Shown here piece after piece: positions 1 to 7,956 of a stretch of 64,000 nucleotides of DNA. The notes under the pieces were generated by a model that was not told where the DNA came from, ran no database searches, and was given only the letters and a program-made list of their open reading frames with translations. Both the position numbers and the translations under genes were made by a program. The stretch is from positions 9,114,001 to 9,178,000 of the forward strand of contig NZ_JADBEK010000001.1 in the NCBI RefSeq assembly GCF_014873145.1, read 5' to 3'. This stretch comes from Nonomuraea angiospora (GTDB lineage Bacteria > Actinomycetota > Actinomycetes > Streptosporangiales > Streptosporangiaceae). The stretch's first letter is position 1. The number at the start of each line of letters is the position of its first letter.

Positions 1-1024
1 TGGCCAGGCGGAGCATGTCGTCGCGGGAGGCCCCGGACAGCGCCTCCAGCTCCTCCCACGACTGCCCCGCGAGCTCCCGGCGCAGCTCCTCGAAGCCCGT
101 GGTCCGCCGGTCGACGAACTCCTTGTCCACCCAGTCGTTCTCGATCAGGTGCTTGAGCACGCCGTTGAGGAAGCCGATGTCGCCGCCCACGTTCACGCCG
201 AAGAACTCGTCGGTGATCTTCGTGCCGAACACGGCGGACTCGGCGTTGGACGGCACCCAGTACTTGTCCATGCCGGGCTCGCGATAGGCGTTGACCATCG
301 CGATCCGGGTGCCGGCCTTCTTGGCGTGGTAGAGGTACTTCATCGCGACCGGCTGGTTGTTCGACGGGTTGGAGCCGATGAAGACGATCAGGTCGGAGCC
401 GATCCAGTCGGTGTAGGAGCAGGTCGTGGCCGCCGCGCCGATGGTCTGCTTGAGCGCGACCGTGGAGGGCGAGTGGCAGATCCTGGCGGCGTTGTCGACG
501 CTGTTGGTGCCGAGCGCGCGCACGGCCTTCTGGGCCGCGTAGTAGTTCTCGTTCGGCACGCCGCGGCTGGTCAGGTAGGCGCCGAAGCGCGCGTCCCGCA
601 GGCCCTCCGCGGCCACGCGCAGCGCCTCGTCCCAGGAGATCCGGGTGAAGCCCGGCTCGCCCGCGCGGCGCAGCATGGGGTACGGCAGCCGCCCCAGCTC
701 GCGGAGCTCGGCGCTCTTCTTGCCGACGAGTCCAGAAATATCCCGCAAAAGTGTGGTGTCCAGGGCGGGCATGGTGTTCAGCGGCAGCAGCCGCAGCCTG
801 ATGTTGCACAGATGGATCTCGTCCATCGTCCAGTCACGCATGCCATGGGTGCCCAGCGCGCACCCGTCGCAGGTGCCCTGGTTGAGTATCCGCCACGCGT
901 AGCCCCGGTTGCCCTTGACCGACCTGAACGCCTTCCACAGCTCCAGGTAGTTGTTCGGCTTGCGCAGCCCGATGCCGAACGGTCGCCAAGAGGCCCAGTT
1001 ACGCGGATCCAGGAGCTTGCTCAT
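1..1024 (-). CDS. FdhF/YdeP-family molybdopterin oxidoreductase, N-terminal part (truncated by window edge)
   Basis: The first 341 codons of a protein starting MSKLLDPRNWASW run off the left edge with no stop. The reading (QGTCDGCALGTHGMRDW near the N-terminus, then NAARICHSPSTVALKQTIG and IGSDLIVFIGSNPSNNQP) is that of the FdhF/YdeP group of formate-dehydrogenase-alpha-like enzymes, which bind bis-MGD molybdenum; in E. coli YdeP is linked to acid resistance, and the substrate is not known. The family is usually about 750 residues, so a little under half is present. The start at 1024 has an AGGAGG about 11 bases upstream. It is divergent from birA with only 35 bp between the two start codons, so their promoters must overlap. 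The family call is from memory of conserved motifs; the substrate is unknown. Confidence 0.85.
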   Translation of the reverse strand, partial: MSKLLDPRNWASWRPFGIGLRKPNNYLELWKAFRSVKGNRGYAWRILNQGTCDGCALGTHGMRDWTMDEIHLCNIRLRLLPLNTMPALDTTLLRDISGLVGKKSAELRELGRLPYPMLRRAGEPGFTRISWDEALRVAAEGLRDARFGAYLTSRGVPNENYYAAQKAVRALGTNSVDNAARICHSPSTVALKQTIGAAATTCSYTDWIGSDLIVFIGSNPSNNQPVAMKYLYHAKKAGTRIAMVNAYREPGMDKYWVPSNAESAVFGTKITDEFFGVNVGGDIGFLNGVLKHLIENDWVDKEFVDRRTTGFEELRRELAGQSWEELEALSGASRDDMLRLA

Positions 1025-1059
1025 CTCTCCATCTTCCTCCTGGCTGCAAAGATAGAGGG

Positions 1060-1881
1060 GTGCCCGACTCGCGTTACTCCGACCTCGACCGGCCGCCGCT
1101 CTCCGAGGCGGCGCTCAACCGCGCGCTGGTCCGCCCCGGCTCCCTGTGGACCGGCATCACCGTCGTGGAGAGCACCGGCTCCACCAACGCCGACCTGGCC
1201 GAGGCCGCCCACGCCGGAGCCCCGGAGGGGACGGTGCTGGTGGCGGAGGCGCAGCTGGCCGGCCGCGGCCGGCTGGGCCGCACCTGGACGGCGCCGCCGC
1301 GCTCGGGCCTGACGTTCTCGATCCTCCTCAAACCGGATGTGCCGGCCACCGCGCAGGGCTGGCTGACGCTCCTGTACGGCGTCGCCGCCGCCTCCGCCCT
1401 GCGCCGCCTGGCCGAGGCGGACGTACACGTCAAATGGCCCAACGACCTGCTGATCGGCGAGCGCAAGCTGGCCGGGATCCTGGCCGAGCGGGTGGAGAGC
1501 GGCGTCGTCATCGGCATGGGCCTGAACGTGTCGCTCAGGCAGGAGGAGCTGCCCGTCGAGACGGCCACGTCGCTGGCCATCGAGGAGGCGGCCTGCCTCG
1601 ACCGCGACCCGCTGCTCAGGGCGGTGCTCAGGGAGGTCGAGAGCCACTACAGGGAGTGGACCGACGCGAAGGGCGACGCGGAGGCGTGCGGGCTGCGGGC
1701 GGCGTACCTGGCGGCCAGCGCCACGGTCGGGCGGCGGGTCAGGGTGGAGCTGCCGGGGCAGCAGGCGGTCACCGGGACGGCCACGGGCGTCGATCAGTTC
1801 GGACACCTGCAGGTGGAGTCGGCGGGGGAGCGCTACACGCTGAGCGCGGGCGACGTGGTGCACGTCCGCCCGGCGGACTGA
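1060..1881 (+). CDS. birA: biotin--[acetyl-CoA-carboxylase] ligase
   Basis: Cytosolic enzyme that makes biotinyl-AMP and attaches biotin to the carrier lysine of acyl-CoA carboxylases. The 273-residue protein has the biotin/ATP loop GRGRLGRTW (about residues 70-78), followed by KWPNDLL (about 127-133), and a C-terminal BPL_C-like SH3 segment. It lacks the N-terminal winged-helix found in the bifunctional E. coli BirA repressor, so it should be a pure ligase (group I). The GTG start at 1060 has GAGGGG directly against it, too close for a normal ribosome site, so initiation may be on a short or leaderless transcript. It is transcribed away from the molybdopterin oxidoreductase and is followed by the PH-domain gene after 53 bp. 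Confidence 0.93.
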   Translation: MPDSRYSDLDRPPLSEAALNRALVRPGSLWTGITVVESTGSTNADLAEAAHAGAPEGTVLVAEAQLAGRGRLGRTWTAPPRSGLTFSILLKPDVPATAQGWLTLLYGVAAASALRRLAEADVHVKWPNDLLIGERKLAGILAERVESGVVIGMGLNVSLRQEELPVETATSLAIEEAACLDRDPLLRAVLREVESHYREWTDAKGDAEACGLRAAYLAASATVGRRVRVELPGQQAVTGTATGVDQFGHLQVESAGERYTLSAGDVVHVRPAD

Positions 1882-1934
1882 CCTGATCCGCCGGGAGCGT
1901 AGCCGCCACGCGGCGATGGTGGGACGATTTTGCC

Positions 1935-2447
1935 ATGACCCTTCCCGACCATCATCTGACGCAGGGTGAGCGGCGCATCCGGTCCTTCCATCCCCATTGG
2001 AAGCGGCTCGTGCTCCCCTTCCTCGCGCTGGTTCTCGTCGTCGTGGCCGCGGGCGCGGCGATGTTCTTCATCCCCGGCGGCTGGGAATACGCGTTCTACG
2101 CCAGGATCGCCGTCGTCGTCATCGGCCTCATCCTGCTGACGATCTGGTCGCTCGTCCCCTACCTGCGGTGGGTCAACACCGGCTACGTGCTCACCACCCA
2201 CCGCTTCACGATCAGCACCGGCGTGCTCAACAAGTCGACCGACGAGATCCCGATCACCAAGGTCAACACGGTCAGCTCCGACCAGACGTTCGCCGAGCGC
2301 CTGCTCGGCTGCGGCACGCTGACCGTCGAGTCCGCGGGCGACCGGGGCGAGATCGTGCTGCGTGACATCCCCAAGATCCAGGACGTCCGCACCGACCTGT
2401 TCAGGCTCGTCGAGGACGCCTCCGACGGCGAGCTCGACGGCCGCTGA
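1935..2447 (+). CDS. PH domain-containing membrane protein (bPH2/YdbS-like)
   Basis: 170-residue membrane protein. A short N-terminal segment (LTQGERRIRSFHPHWKR) is followed by two close transmembrane helices (about residues 28-50 and 55-78) and a C-terminal bacterial PH-like domain containing TGYVLTTHRFTISTGVLNKSTDEIP. That domain is typical of the bPH2 family (YdbS/YdbT), whose job is poorly known; B. subtilis YdbST protects against some antimicrobial agents. The gene sits 3 bp upstream of an adenylate cyclase and is probably co-transcribed with it. In actinobacteria such a gene next to birA is a frequent arrangement, as far as I remember. No enzymatic residues are visible; function not assigned. 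Confidence 0.85.
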   Translation: MTLPDHHLTQGERRIRSFHPHWKRLVLPFLALVLVVVAAGAAMFFIPGGWEYAFYARIAVVVIGLILLTIWSLVPYLRWVNTGYVLTTHRFTISTGVLNKSTDEIPITKVNTVSSDQTFAERLLGCGTLTVESAGDRGEIVLRDIPKIQDVRTDLFRLVEDASDGELDGR

Positions 2448-2450
2448 CGC

Positions 2451-3416
2451 GTGAGCCGCCCGCCCGCCCGGCCGAGCGCCGAAGAGATCGAACGCCTGCT
2501 CGTCGGCTCGCCGGCCCGATTCACGAAAGAGCAGGTCACGGCCAAGGCCGGGGTGTCGCAGGAGCTGGCCGAGCGCATCTGGCGGGCGCTCGGGTTCGCG
2601 CAGCGGGCCGACGGCGCCGTGGCGTTCACCGACGCCGACGTGGCGGCGCTGCGCCGGGTGCGCCGGATGCTCGACGGCGGCCTGCTCGACGAGCAGACCG
2701 TCATCCGCATGGCCCGCGCGCTCGGCCAGACCACGGCCCGGCTGGCGCAGTGGCAGGCCGAGATCATGATCGGCGCGATGCTGCCGACGGAGCCCTCCCA
2801 GGACGACCTGGCCAAGGTGCTCGGGGCGGCGCAGGAGCTGATGCCCGACTTCGAGCAGGTGCTGGTGCACGTCTGGCGGGCCCAGCTCGCCGCCGCCGGC
2901 ACCCGGCTGCTGGCCATCGCCGACGGCAACGACGAGCTGGTGCCGACCCGGGTGACGATGGCGGTGGGGTTCGCGGACCTGGTCTCGTTCACCAGGCGCA
3001 GCCGCGAGCTCGACGAGAGGGAGCTGGCCGAGCTGGTCGAGGGGTTCGAGGCGCGGGCCTCCGACGTGGTGGCCTCCCACGGCGCTCGGCTGGTCAAGAC
3101 GCTGGGCGACGAGGTGCTGTTCACCGCCCCGAGCCCGGCCCAGGCCGCGGGGATCGCGCTCGACCTGGTCGAGTCGGGCGTCGAGCTGCGCGTCGGCCTG
3201 GCGTACGGGCCGGTCCTGCCCACCATGGGCGACGTCTTCGGCACCACCGTCAACCTGGCCGCCCGGCTCACCGCCATCGCCCGGCCGGGCACGATCCTGG
3301 TCGATTCCGCGCTGGCCGAAGGGCTGGAAGGGTTCGATCTGCACAAGATCAGGCGCCGGCCCGCGAGAGGGCTCGGCGTGGTCCAGCCCTATCTCTTGCG
3401 GAGATCATCCTCCTGA
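2451..3416 (+). CDS. class III adenylate cyclase with N-terminal regulatory domain
   Basis: 321-residue soluble protein predicted to make cAMP from ATP. Residues 1-165 are alpha-helical and resemble the Ad_Cy_reg domain, which in M. tuberculosis Rv1264 autoinhibits the catalytic domain in response to pH. The catalytic domain (about 168-318) keeps every residue needed: metal-binding D176 (FADLVSFT) and D220 (LGDEVLF), adenine-specifying K216 and D261 (GDVFG), and transition-state N268 and R272 (VNLAARL). It should therefore be an active homodimeric adenylate rather than guanylate cyclase. No membrane segment. GTG start, 3 bp after the PH-domain gene; mscR starts 6 bp after its stop, so an operon of up to four genes is likely. 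pH sensing here is inferred from the family. Confidence 0.9.
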   Translation: MSRPPARPSAEEIERLLVGSPARFTKEQVTAKAGVSQELAERIWRALGFAQRADGAVAFTDADVAALRRVRRMLDGGLLDEQTVIRMARALGQTTARLAQWQAEIMIGAMLPTEPSQDDLAKVLGAAQELMPDFEQVLVHVWRAQLAAAGTRLLAIADGNDELVPTRVTMAVGFADLVSFTRRSRELDERELAELVEGFEARASDVVASHGARLVKTLGDEVLFTAPSPAQAAGIALDLVESGVELRVGLAYGPVLPTMGDVFGTTVNLAARLTAIARPGTILVDSALAEGLEGFDLHKIRRRPARGLGVVQPYLLRRSSS

Positions 3417-3422
3417 CACAAG

Positions 3423-4517
3423 ATGGCTGGCATGCCGTACGAAGTGCAGGGCGTCGTCGCCCGGGCCAAGGGCCAGGAAGTTTCGCTCGAGACGGTCGTG
3501 GTGCCGGACCCAGGTCCCGGCGAGGCGGTCGTCAACGTCCAGGCCTGCGGGGTCTGCCACACCGACCTGCACTATCGCGAGGGCGGGATCAACGACGACT
3601 TCCCGTTCCTGCTCGGCCACGAGGCCGCGGGCGTCGTCGAGGCGGTGGGTCCGGGCGTCACCGAGGTCCAGCCCGGCGACTTCGTGATCCTCAACTGGCG
3701 CGCGGTGTGCGGCCAGTGCCGCGCGTGCCTGCGCGGCCGCCCGTGGTACTGCTTCGCCACCCACAACGCCACGCAGAAGATGACGCTCAAGGACGGCACG
3801 GTGCTCTCGCCCGCGCTGGGCATCGGCGCGTTCCTGGAGAAGACGCTGGTCGCCGCGGGCCAGTGCACCAAGGTCTCCGCCGAGGCGCCCGCGCAGGTCG
3901 CGGGCCTGCTGGGCTGCGGCGTCATGGCGGGCATCGGCGCCGCGATCAACACGGGCGGCGTGACGCGCGGCGACTCGGTCGCCGTCATCGGCTGCGGCGG
4001 CGTCGGCGACGCCGCGATCCTGGGCGCCTCGCTGGCCGGGGCCTCGAAGATCATCGCCGTCGACGTGGACGACCGCAAGCTGGGCTGGGCGCGCGACTTC
4101 GGCGCCACCCACACCGTCAACTCCCGCGAGAGCGACCCGGTCGAGGCGATCCGCGACCTGACCGGCGGCTTCGGCGCCGACGTGGTCATCGAGGCGGTGG
4201 GCCGCCCCGAGACGTACAAGCAGGCCTTCTTCGCCCGCGACCTGGCCGGCACGGTCGTGCTGGTCGGCGTGCCCACGCCTGACATGACGCTGGAGCTGCC
4301 GTTCATCGAGGTCTTCGGGCGCGGTGGCGCGCTGAAGTCCTCCTGGTACGGCGACTGCCTGCCCTCGCGCGACTTCCCGATGCTCATCGACCTGTTCCTG
4401 CAGAACCGGCTGCCGCTCGACAAGTTCGTCTCGGAGACGATCGGGATCGGGCAGGTCGAGGAGGCGTTCGCGAAGATGCACCGCGGCGAGGTGCTGCGTT
4501 CGGTGGTGACGTTCTAG
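3423..4517 (+). CDS. mscR: S-(hydroxymethyl)mycothiol dehydrogenase
   Basis: Zinc-dependent NAD+ alcohol dehydrogenase (MDR family, 364 residues) that oxidises the formaldehyde-mycothiol adduct to S-formylmycothiol; family members also act as S-nitrosomycothiol reductase. Catalytic zinc ligands are visible as C45 (GVCHTD) and H66-E67 (LLGHEAAG); the structural zinc loop is C96, C99, C102 and C110. The Rossmann glycine motif GCGGVGDAA lies at about residue 195, with acidic residues after it (AVDVDD) for NAD. The sequence through the zinc loops is close to the mycobacterial Rv2259 type. The next gene is a metallo-hydrolase that starts at the base after the stop codon, the same pairing as Rv2259-Rv2260, which supports a joint role in formaldehyde removal. 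ATG at 3432 is an alternative start. Confidence 0.92.
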   Translation: MAGMPYEVQGVVARAKGQEVSLETVVVPDPGPGEAVVNVQACGVCHTDLHYREGGINDDFPFLLGHEAAGVVEAVGPGVTEVQPGDFVILNWRAVCGQCRACLRGRPWYCFATHNATQKMTLKDGTVLSPALGIGAFLEKTLVAAGQCTKVSAEAPAQVAGLLGCGVMAGIGAAINTGGVTRGDSVAVIGCGGVGDAAILGASLAGASKIIAVDVDDRKLGWARDFGATHTVNSRESDPVEAIRDLTGGFGADVVIEAVGRPETYKQAFFARDLAGTVVLVGVPTPDMTLELPFIEVFGRGGALKSSWYGDCLPSRDFPMLIDLFLQNRLPLDKFVSETIGIGQVEEAFAKMHRGEVLRSVVTF

Positions 4518-5138
4518 ATGATCGACAGGGTCATCACCTCGGGCACGTTCTCGCTGGACGGCGGCACCTGGGACGTCGACAACAACGTCTGGCTGGTCGG
4601 CGACGCCCGCGAGGTCGTCGTCATCGACGCCGCCCACGACGCCGCGCCGATCGCCGAGCGGATCGGCGGGCGCACGGTCAAGGCCATCGTCTGCACGCAC
4701 GCGCACAACGACCACATCAACGCCGCCAAGCCCCTCGCCGACCGCACCGGGGCGCCCATCCGGCTGCACCCCGCCGACCAGGTGCTGTGGGAGCAGCAGT
4801 ACGGGGCCGCGGTGCCGTACGAGCCGCTGGCCGACGGCGAGAAGATCGAGGTCGGCGGCATCGCGCTGGAGGTCGTCCACACCCCCGGCCACGCGCCCGG
4901 CGCGGTCTGCCTGTACGCCCCCGACCTGGGCGCCCTGTTCAGCGGCGACACGCTCTTCAAGGGCGGCCCCGGGGCGACCGGCCGGTCCTACAGCTCGTTC
5001 GACACGATCATCGACTCGATCAGGGGGCGGCTGCTGACCCTGCCGCCGGAGACCGTCGTGCACACGGGGCACGGCGACTCGACCACGATCGGCGCCGAGG
5101 CGCCGCACCTGGAGGAGTGGATCACCCGAGGTGGATAG
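4518..5138 (+). CDS. MBL-fold metallohydrolase, probable S-formylmycothiol hydrolase partner of MscR
   Basis: 206-residue metallo-beta-lactamase-fold hydrolase of the glyoxalase II-like type. The di-metal site is complete: H61-x-H63-x-D65-H66 (THAHNDH), H125 (HTPGHAPG), D144 (FSGDTLF) and H185 (HTGHGD). The ATG start directly follows the mscR stop, so the two are almost certainly translated from one mRNA. In mycobacteria the homologue beside mscR has been proposed to hydrolyse S-formylmycothiol to formate and mycothiol; that substrate is an inference from context. The downstream region carries the iron boxes of bfd and no strong terminator. Confidence 0.85.
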   Translation: MIDRVITSGTFSLDGGTWDVDNNVWLVGDAREVVVIDAAHDAAPIAERIGGRTVKAIVCTHAHNDHINAAKPLADRTGAPIRLHPADQVLWEQQYGAAVPYEPLADGEKIEVGGIALEVVHTPGHAPGAVCLYAPDLGALFSGDTLFKGGPGATGRSYSSFDTIIDSIRGRLLTLPPETVVHTGHGDSTTIGAEAPHLEEWITRGG

Positions 5139-5158
5139 CCTGATGTGGCCGACCTAAC

Positions 5159-5177
5159 ATAGGCAAGCCTTACCGAA
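5159..5177 (+). promoter_or_regulatory. distal iron box (DtxR/IdeR site), imperfect
   Basis: The 19 bases ATAGGCAAGCCTTACCGAA match the DtxR/IdeR consensus TTAGGTTAGSCTAACCTAA at about 14 of 19 positions. It is offset by 29 bp from the better box at 5188, upstream of bfd. Two tandem boxes recall the mycobacterial bfrA promoter, where iron-loaded IdeR activates ferritin transcription. Activation rather than repression here is inferred. Confidence 0.55.
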
Positions 5178-5187
5178 GTGGGGTAGC

Positions 5188-5206
5188 TTAGGTGTGCCTA
5201 ACCTAA
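5188..5206 (+). promoter_or_regulatory. proximal iron box (DtxR/IdeR/DmdR site)
   Basis: The 19-mer TTAGGTGTGCCTAACCTAA matches the DtxR/IdeR consensus at 17 of 19 positions and is nearly palindromic. It ends 38 bp before the bfd start codon. Iron control of the bfd-bfr pair fits their function in iron storage and release. Confidence 0.85.
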
Positions 5207-5244
5207 AGGCGCCCCCACTTCGCTTGCGAGAGGCCTGTCCTGGA

Positions 5245-5421
5245 ATGTACGTGTGCATTTGTCGTGCTGTGACCGAGAACGAGGTGCACGACTGCATCGC
5301 CTCCGGGGCCAAGAGCGCCAAGCAGATCCGCGACACCACTGGTGCCGGTGGTGACTGTGCCCGATGTGTACGGAAGATCTGTGCAATCCTGAAACGGTCT
5401 GAAGAACTGACGACCGCATAG
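5245..5421 (+). CDS. bfd: bacterioferritin-associated ferredoxin
   Basis: Small 58-residue [2Fe-2S] protein that passes electrons to bacterioferritin so that stored Fe(III) can leave as Fe(II). It begins MYVCICRAVTENEV and holds the Bfd cysteine pattern C4-x-C6 and C38-x2-C41; C17 and C46 are extra. A longer reading from 5194 is open, but its first 17 residues overlap the iron box and are unlike the family, so the ATG at 5245 is preferred. bfr follows after 15 bp, forming an iron-controlled pair. Confidence 0.93.
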   Translation: MYVCICRAVTENEVHDCIASGAKSAKQIRDTTGAGGDCARCVRKICAILKRSEELTTA

Positions 5422-5436
5422 CGAGGGTCCCGTTTC

Positions 5437-5922
5437 ATGCAGGGCGACAAGCAGATCATCGAGTTGCTCAACGAGCAGCTGACCGCCGAGCTCACCGCCA
5501 TCAACCAGTACTTCCTGCACGCCAAGATGCAGGAGAACTGGGGCTACACGAAACTCGCCGAGCACACCCGCGCGGAGTCGATCGACGAGATGCGCCACGC
5601 GGAGCGTCTGACCGATCGCATCCTCTTCCTGGAGGGCCTGCCCAACTACCAGCGCCTGGGCACTCTGCACATCGGCCAGACCGTGGAGGAGCAGCTCAGG
5701 GCGGACCTCGAGGTCGAGCTCTCAGTCGTGCAGCGCCTGCGCCCGGCCATCGCGCTCATGCGCGAGAAGGGCGACATCACCTCGGCCCGGATCTTCGAGG
5801 AGATCCTGGAGGACGAGGAGGAGCACATCGACTATCTGGAGACGGAGCTCAGCCTCATCCGCAGCCTGGGCGAGCAGCTCTACCTGGCCCGCTACGCCGA
5901 GCCGCCCTCGTCCGACGACTGA
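5437..5922 (+). CDS. bfr: bacterioferritin
   Basis: 161-residue haem-containing 24-mer ferritin subunit that oxidises and stores iron. The ferroxidase ligands are all present at their classical positions: E18, E51, H54, E94, E127 and H130. The haem ligand M52 is present in DEMRHAE. The length is normal for the family. It lies 15 bp behind bfd, so both storage and release functions share the double iron-box promoter. A strong bidirectional hairpin follows at 5942. Confidence 0.96.
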   Translation: MQGDKQIIELLNEQLTAELTAINQYFLHAKMQENWGYTKLAEHTRAESIDEMRHAERLTDRILFLEGLPNYQRLGTLHIGQTVEEQLRADLEVELSVVQRLRPAIALMREKGDITSARIFEEILEDEEEHIDYLETELSLIRSLGEQLYLARYAEPPSSDD

Positions 5923-5941
5923 GCGGCCCTGTGGCAGCGCG

Positions 5942-5967
5942 GGCGCCCCGTCCCCGGACGGGGCGCC
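5942..5967. terminator. bidirectional hairpin terminator between bfr and the ricin-lectin gene
   Basis: A perfect inverted repeat GGCGCCCCGTCC / GGACGGGGCGCC with a 2-base loop lies between the convergent ends of bfr (5922) and the minus-strand lectin gene (5974). Only a weak T-run (CTTT) follows on the plus strand, as is usual in high-GC actinobacteria. Confidence 0.75.
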
Positions 5968-5973
5968 TGCCTT

Positions 5974-6450
5974 TCACCGCCAGAGCCACGCCTGCTCTCC
6001 CGTGTCCCTGCACGTCCACTGGATGATCCACTTACCCTTCTTGCGCTCGCCCTTGCCGACCGCCAGGCACAGGCCGGTGGCCCGGTTGCGCAGGCGCTGC
6101 AGGTCGTCGTAGATCCACTCCTGCTCGATCCCGCCGTCGGTGCACGGCCACTGGATCGCGTACTTGCCCTTGACCATGGAGCCGCGCGCGATCGCCAGGC
6201 ACATGCCGGTCTTGGCGTTGACGAGCTTGCGCCCCTTGTAGATCCACTGCTGGTCCTTGTTGTCGGAGCAGGTCCACTGGATGACCTTCTTGCCGGCCTT
6301 GACCTCGCTCTTGCCCACGGCCAGGCAGAGGTCGGTGGCGCCGTTCATCAGCCGTCCGCTGGCGCCCGCCGAGGCGGGGACGGCGGTCAGGGACAGCGCG
6401 AGGGCGGCGGTGGCGGCGACGGCGAACATTCTGGTGGGGGTGGCGACCAC
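5974..6450 (-). CDS. secreted ricin B-type lectin domain protein
   Basis: About 158 residues: a signal peptide (MFAVAATAALALSLTAVPASA region) and a single ricin-type beta-trefoil built of three repeats. Each repeat carries CLAVGK or CLAIAR and ends in a Q-x-W-like motif (QQW, EQEW, EQAW). Such domains bind galactose or other polysaccharides; no catalytic domain is attached. The GTG at 6450 is chosen because a GGAAAGG lies 9 bases upstream; the in-frame ATG at 6429 would shorten the signal peptide by seven residues. The same frame stays open far upstream but turns into pseudogene and antisense sequence, so the longer reading is not a gene. Confidence 0.85.
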   Translation of the reverse strand: MVATPTRMFAVAATAALALSLTAVPASAGASGRLMNGATDLCLAVGKSEVKAGKKVIQWTCSDNKDQQWIYKGRKLVNAKTGMCLAIARGSMVKGKYAIQWPCTDGGIEQEWIYDDLQRLRNRATGLCLAVGKGERKKGKWIIQWTCRDTGEQAWLWR

Positions 6451-6518
6451 GTCAGTGACCCTTTCCGTTGAGGTATTGATCACTGAGACGCGTGCGATTC
6501 CCGTTTTGTTGTGAACTT

Positions 6519-6920
6519 TCAGCTTTGGGGCGAGCAGTCGGCGACGGTGCTGTCGGAGATGATGTCCTCGTACACGCCGACCTTGTAGGTGATGAGGTCC
6601 AGGCAGCGGTTGAGATCGCTCATCTGGCGCAGCACGCGCTCCCGGTGCTCCAGCATGATGGTGAGGCGCTCGGCCTCGTTCCCGGTCCCGCTCCTGACGA
6701 GGTCGGTGTACTCCCGGATCGCGGGCAGCGGCATCCCCGAGGCGCGCAGGATGATGCAGGTGGTCAGCCAGTGCGCGTCCGCCTCGCTGTAGATCCGGCG
6801 GCCGCCCGGCCCGCGGCGCACGGGATTGAGCAGGAGGCCCTCCCGCTCGTAGAAGCGCAGCGTGTGCACGCTCAGCCCGGTGAGTTCGGCGAGCCGGCCG
6901 ATGCTGATCTCCGATGGCAT
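6519..6920 (-). CDS. MerR-family transcriptional regulator
   Basis: 133-residue regulator. The N-terminal winged helix (ISIGRLAELTGLSVHTLRFYEREGLLLNPVRRGPGGRRIYSEAD, residues about 5-48, quoted here only as the region) fits MerR proteins that bind a spacer-overstretched promoter. The middle is a dimerisation helix (about 80-110). The C-terminus has one cysteine (C129) but no CxxC metal loop, so a small organic effector is more likely than a metal. The nearest possible target is the decayed GH95 gene just upstream on the same strand (25 bp away), which suggests it may have lost its partner; the real target is unknown. Confidence 0.85.
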   Translation of the reverse strand: MPSEISIGRLAELTGLSVHTLRFYEREGLLLNPVRRGPGGRRIYSEADAHWLTTCIILRASGMPLPAIREYTDLVRSGTGNEAERLTIMLEHRERVLRQMSDLNRCLDLITYKVGVYEDIISDSTVADCSPQS

Positions 6921-6944
6921 GCCGCCCAGGATACGATTCGGGCC

Positions 6945-7772
6945 TTATCCGCCGAGAATGGTGTACGTCGTCCCGGCCTCGGCGTCCCAGCTCAGCGTGT
7001 CCCCGGAGCGCCGCGGGCGCGCGTCGCCGGACACCCGGCAGCGTCCGGCGAGGTCCGTCCGCACCGTGATCGGCCCTGAGCGCCCCGCGTGCAGCGTGAT
7101 CCGCTCGGCGGCGCCGTCCCGCCAGGAGACGTCCACCGTCACGTCGCCCCGGGCGCGCAGCCCGCGCACGGACCCCGTGGGCCAGGCGGAGGGCAGGGCG
7201 GGCAGGACGTGGATCGGCGACCTGCCGCCCGGGATGCAGGCCGAACAGGTGGGACACGTGCCGATGCGTGTTCTCCGGGTCGTCACGGTCGGCCTTCCAC
7301 TCCTGGAGCTGCCCCCAGGACCCGATCCGCAGCCCCGGGTTCAGCTCGGCCAGCGCGTCGCGTACCCGCCCGCCGAACTCGGCGTCCCCCAGGACGTCCG
7401 CGGCCTCCGCCACGTTCGTGAACAGGTCCCGGACGATCTGCTGGGACATCGACGCCCCGGCCGAGGCTGCCCCAGCGCGGCCGCCACCTCCTCCGGCGTC
7501 ATCCGCCCGTCGCGATCCAGCCTCTCCTGGACCCCGGCCAGCGCGTCCGGCCGGGGAGCGGTCCAGTCGCCGAAGTCGTAGCCCTCCCGCGATCCCGGGC
7601 CGCCCGTCCACAGGCTCTTCTCGTTGAACTGGAGCCGCTCGGTGCCCGTCCCGCCGAACACCATCGCCCCGAGCGCGCCGTTCCCGAGGGGTAACGCCTG
7701 CGTCTCCCAGTCGGTGGCCGGCCGGTCGTACCAGAGGGTCAGATCAGTCACGGGGGACAACGTTAACAACAT
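6945..7772 (-). pseudogene. decayed GH95-type glycoside hydrolase (alpha-L-fucosidase family), two internal deletions and frame changes
   Basis: Reading the minus strand, three separate pieces of a GH95 enzyme (normally 750-800 residues) follow each other in different frames. The first, from ATG at 7772, has LTLWYDRPATDWETQALPLG and GALGAMVFGG, the family N-terminus. At about 7465 the frame shifts and the text jumps to the catalytic-domain end (QQIVRDLFTNV, GSWGQLQEW, THRHVSHLFGLHPG). At about 7225 a second shift leads to the C-terminal beta-domain (HVLPALPSAWPTGSVRGLRARG) ending at 6945. Roughly 400 and 150 codons are missing at the two joints. No intact product can be made. The family assignment rests on these motifs. 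Confidence 0.8.
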
Positions 7773-7927
7773 TATTTTTCGCGTCTGGCGGGGGGCCGGG
7801 GGGGCGCCATTGCTTTTGTTTCCCGGTAATCGCGGTAATTTAATCCCGACTAACCGATATTTAGCTGCGTTTGCCCAGGTCAATGGATAGGTCAACTGCG
7901 AGTCAAACCGCGCGCTGTGCCCGGGAA

Positions 7928-7955
7928 ACGATCGCTTAAGGTCCTACGATCGCTT
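7928..7955 (+). promoter_or_regulatory. direct repeats and -10 element of a probably leaderless response-regulator promoter
   Basis: ACGATCGCTT occurs twice, at 7928-7937 and 7946-7955, 18 bp apart start to start. A -10-like TACGAT sits at 7945-7950, seven bases before the ATG of the response regulator, so transcription probably begins at the start codon. The repeats overlap the -10 and could bind the regulator itself (OmpR-family proteins favour direct repeats); that is inference. Confidence 0.45.
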
Positions 7956-7956
7956 C

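Noticed and set aside
5974..7611. One 545-codon frame joining a GH95 piece to the ricin lectin
   Set aside because: The middle part is antisense to the MerR gene and has no family sequence; the lectin has its own signal peptide and ribosome site. The frame is an accident of a decayed gene lying upstream.
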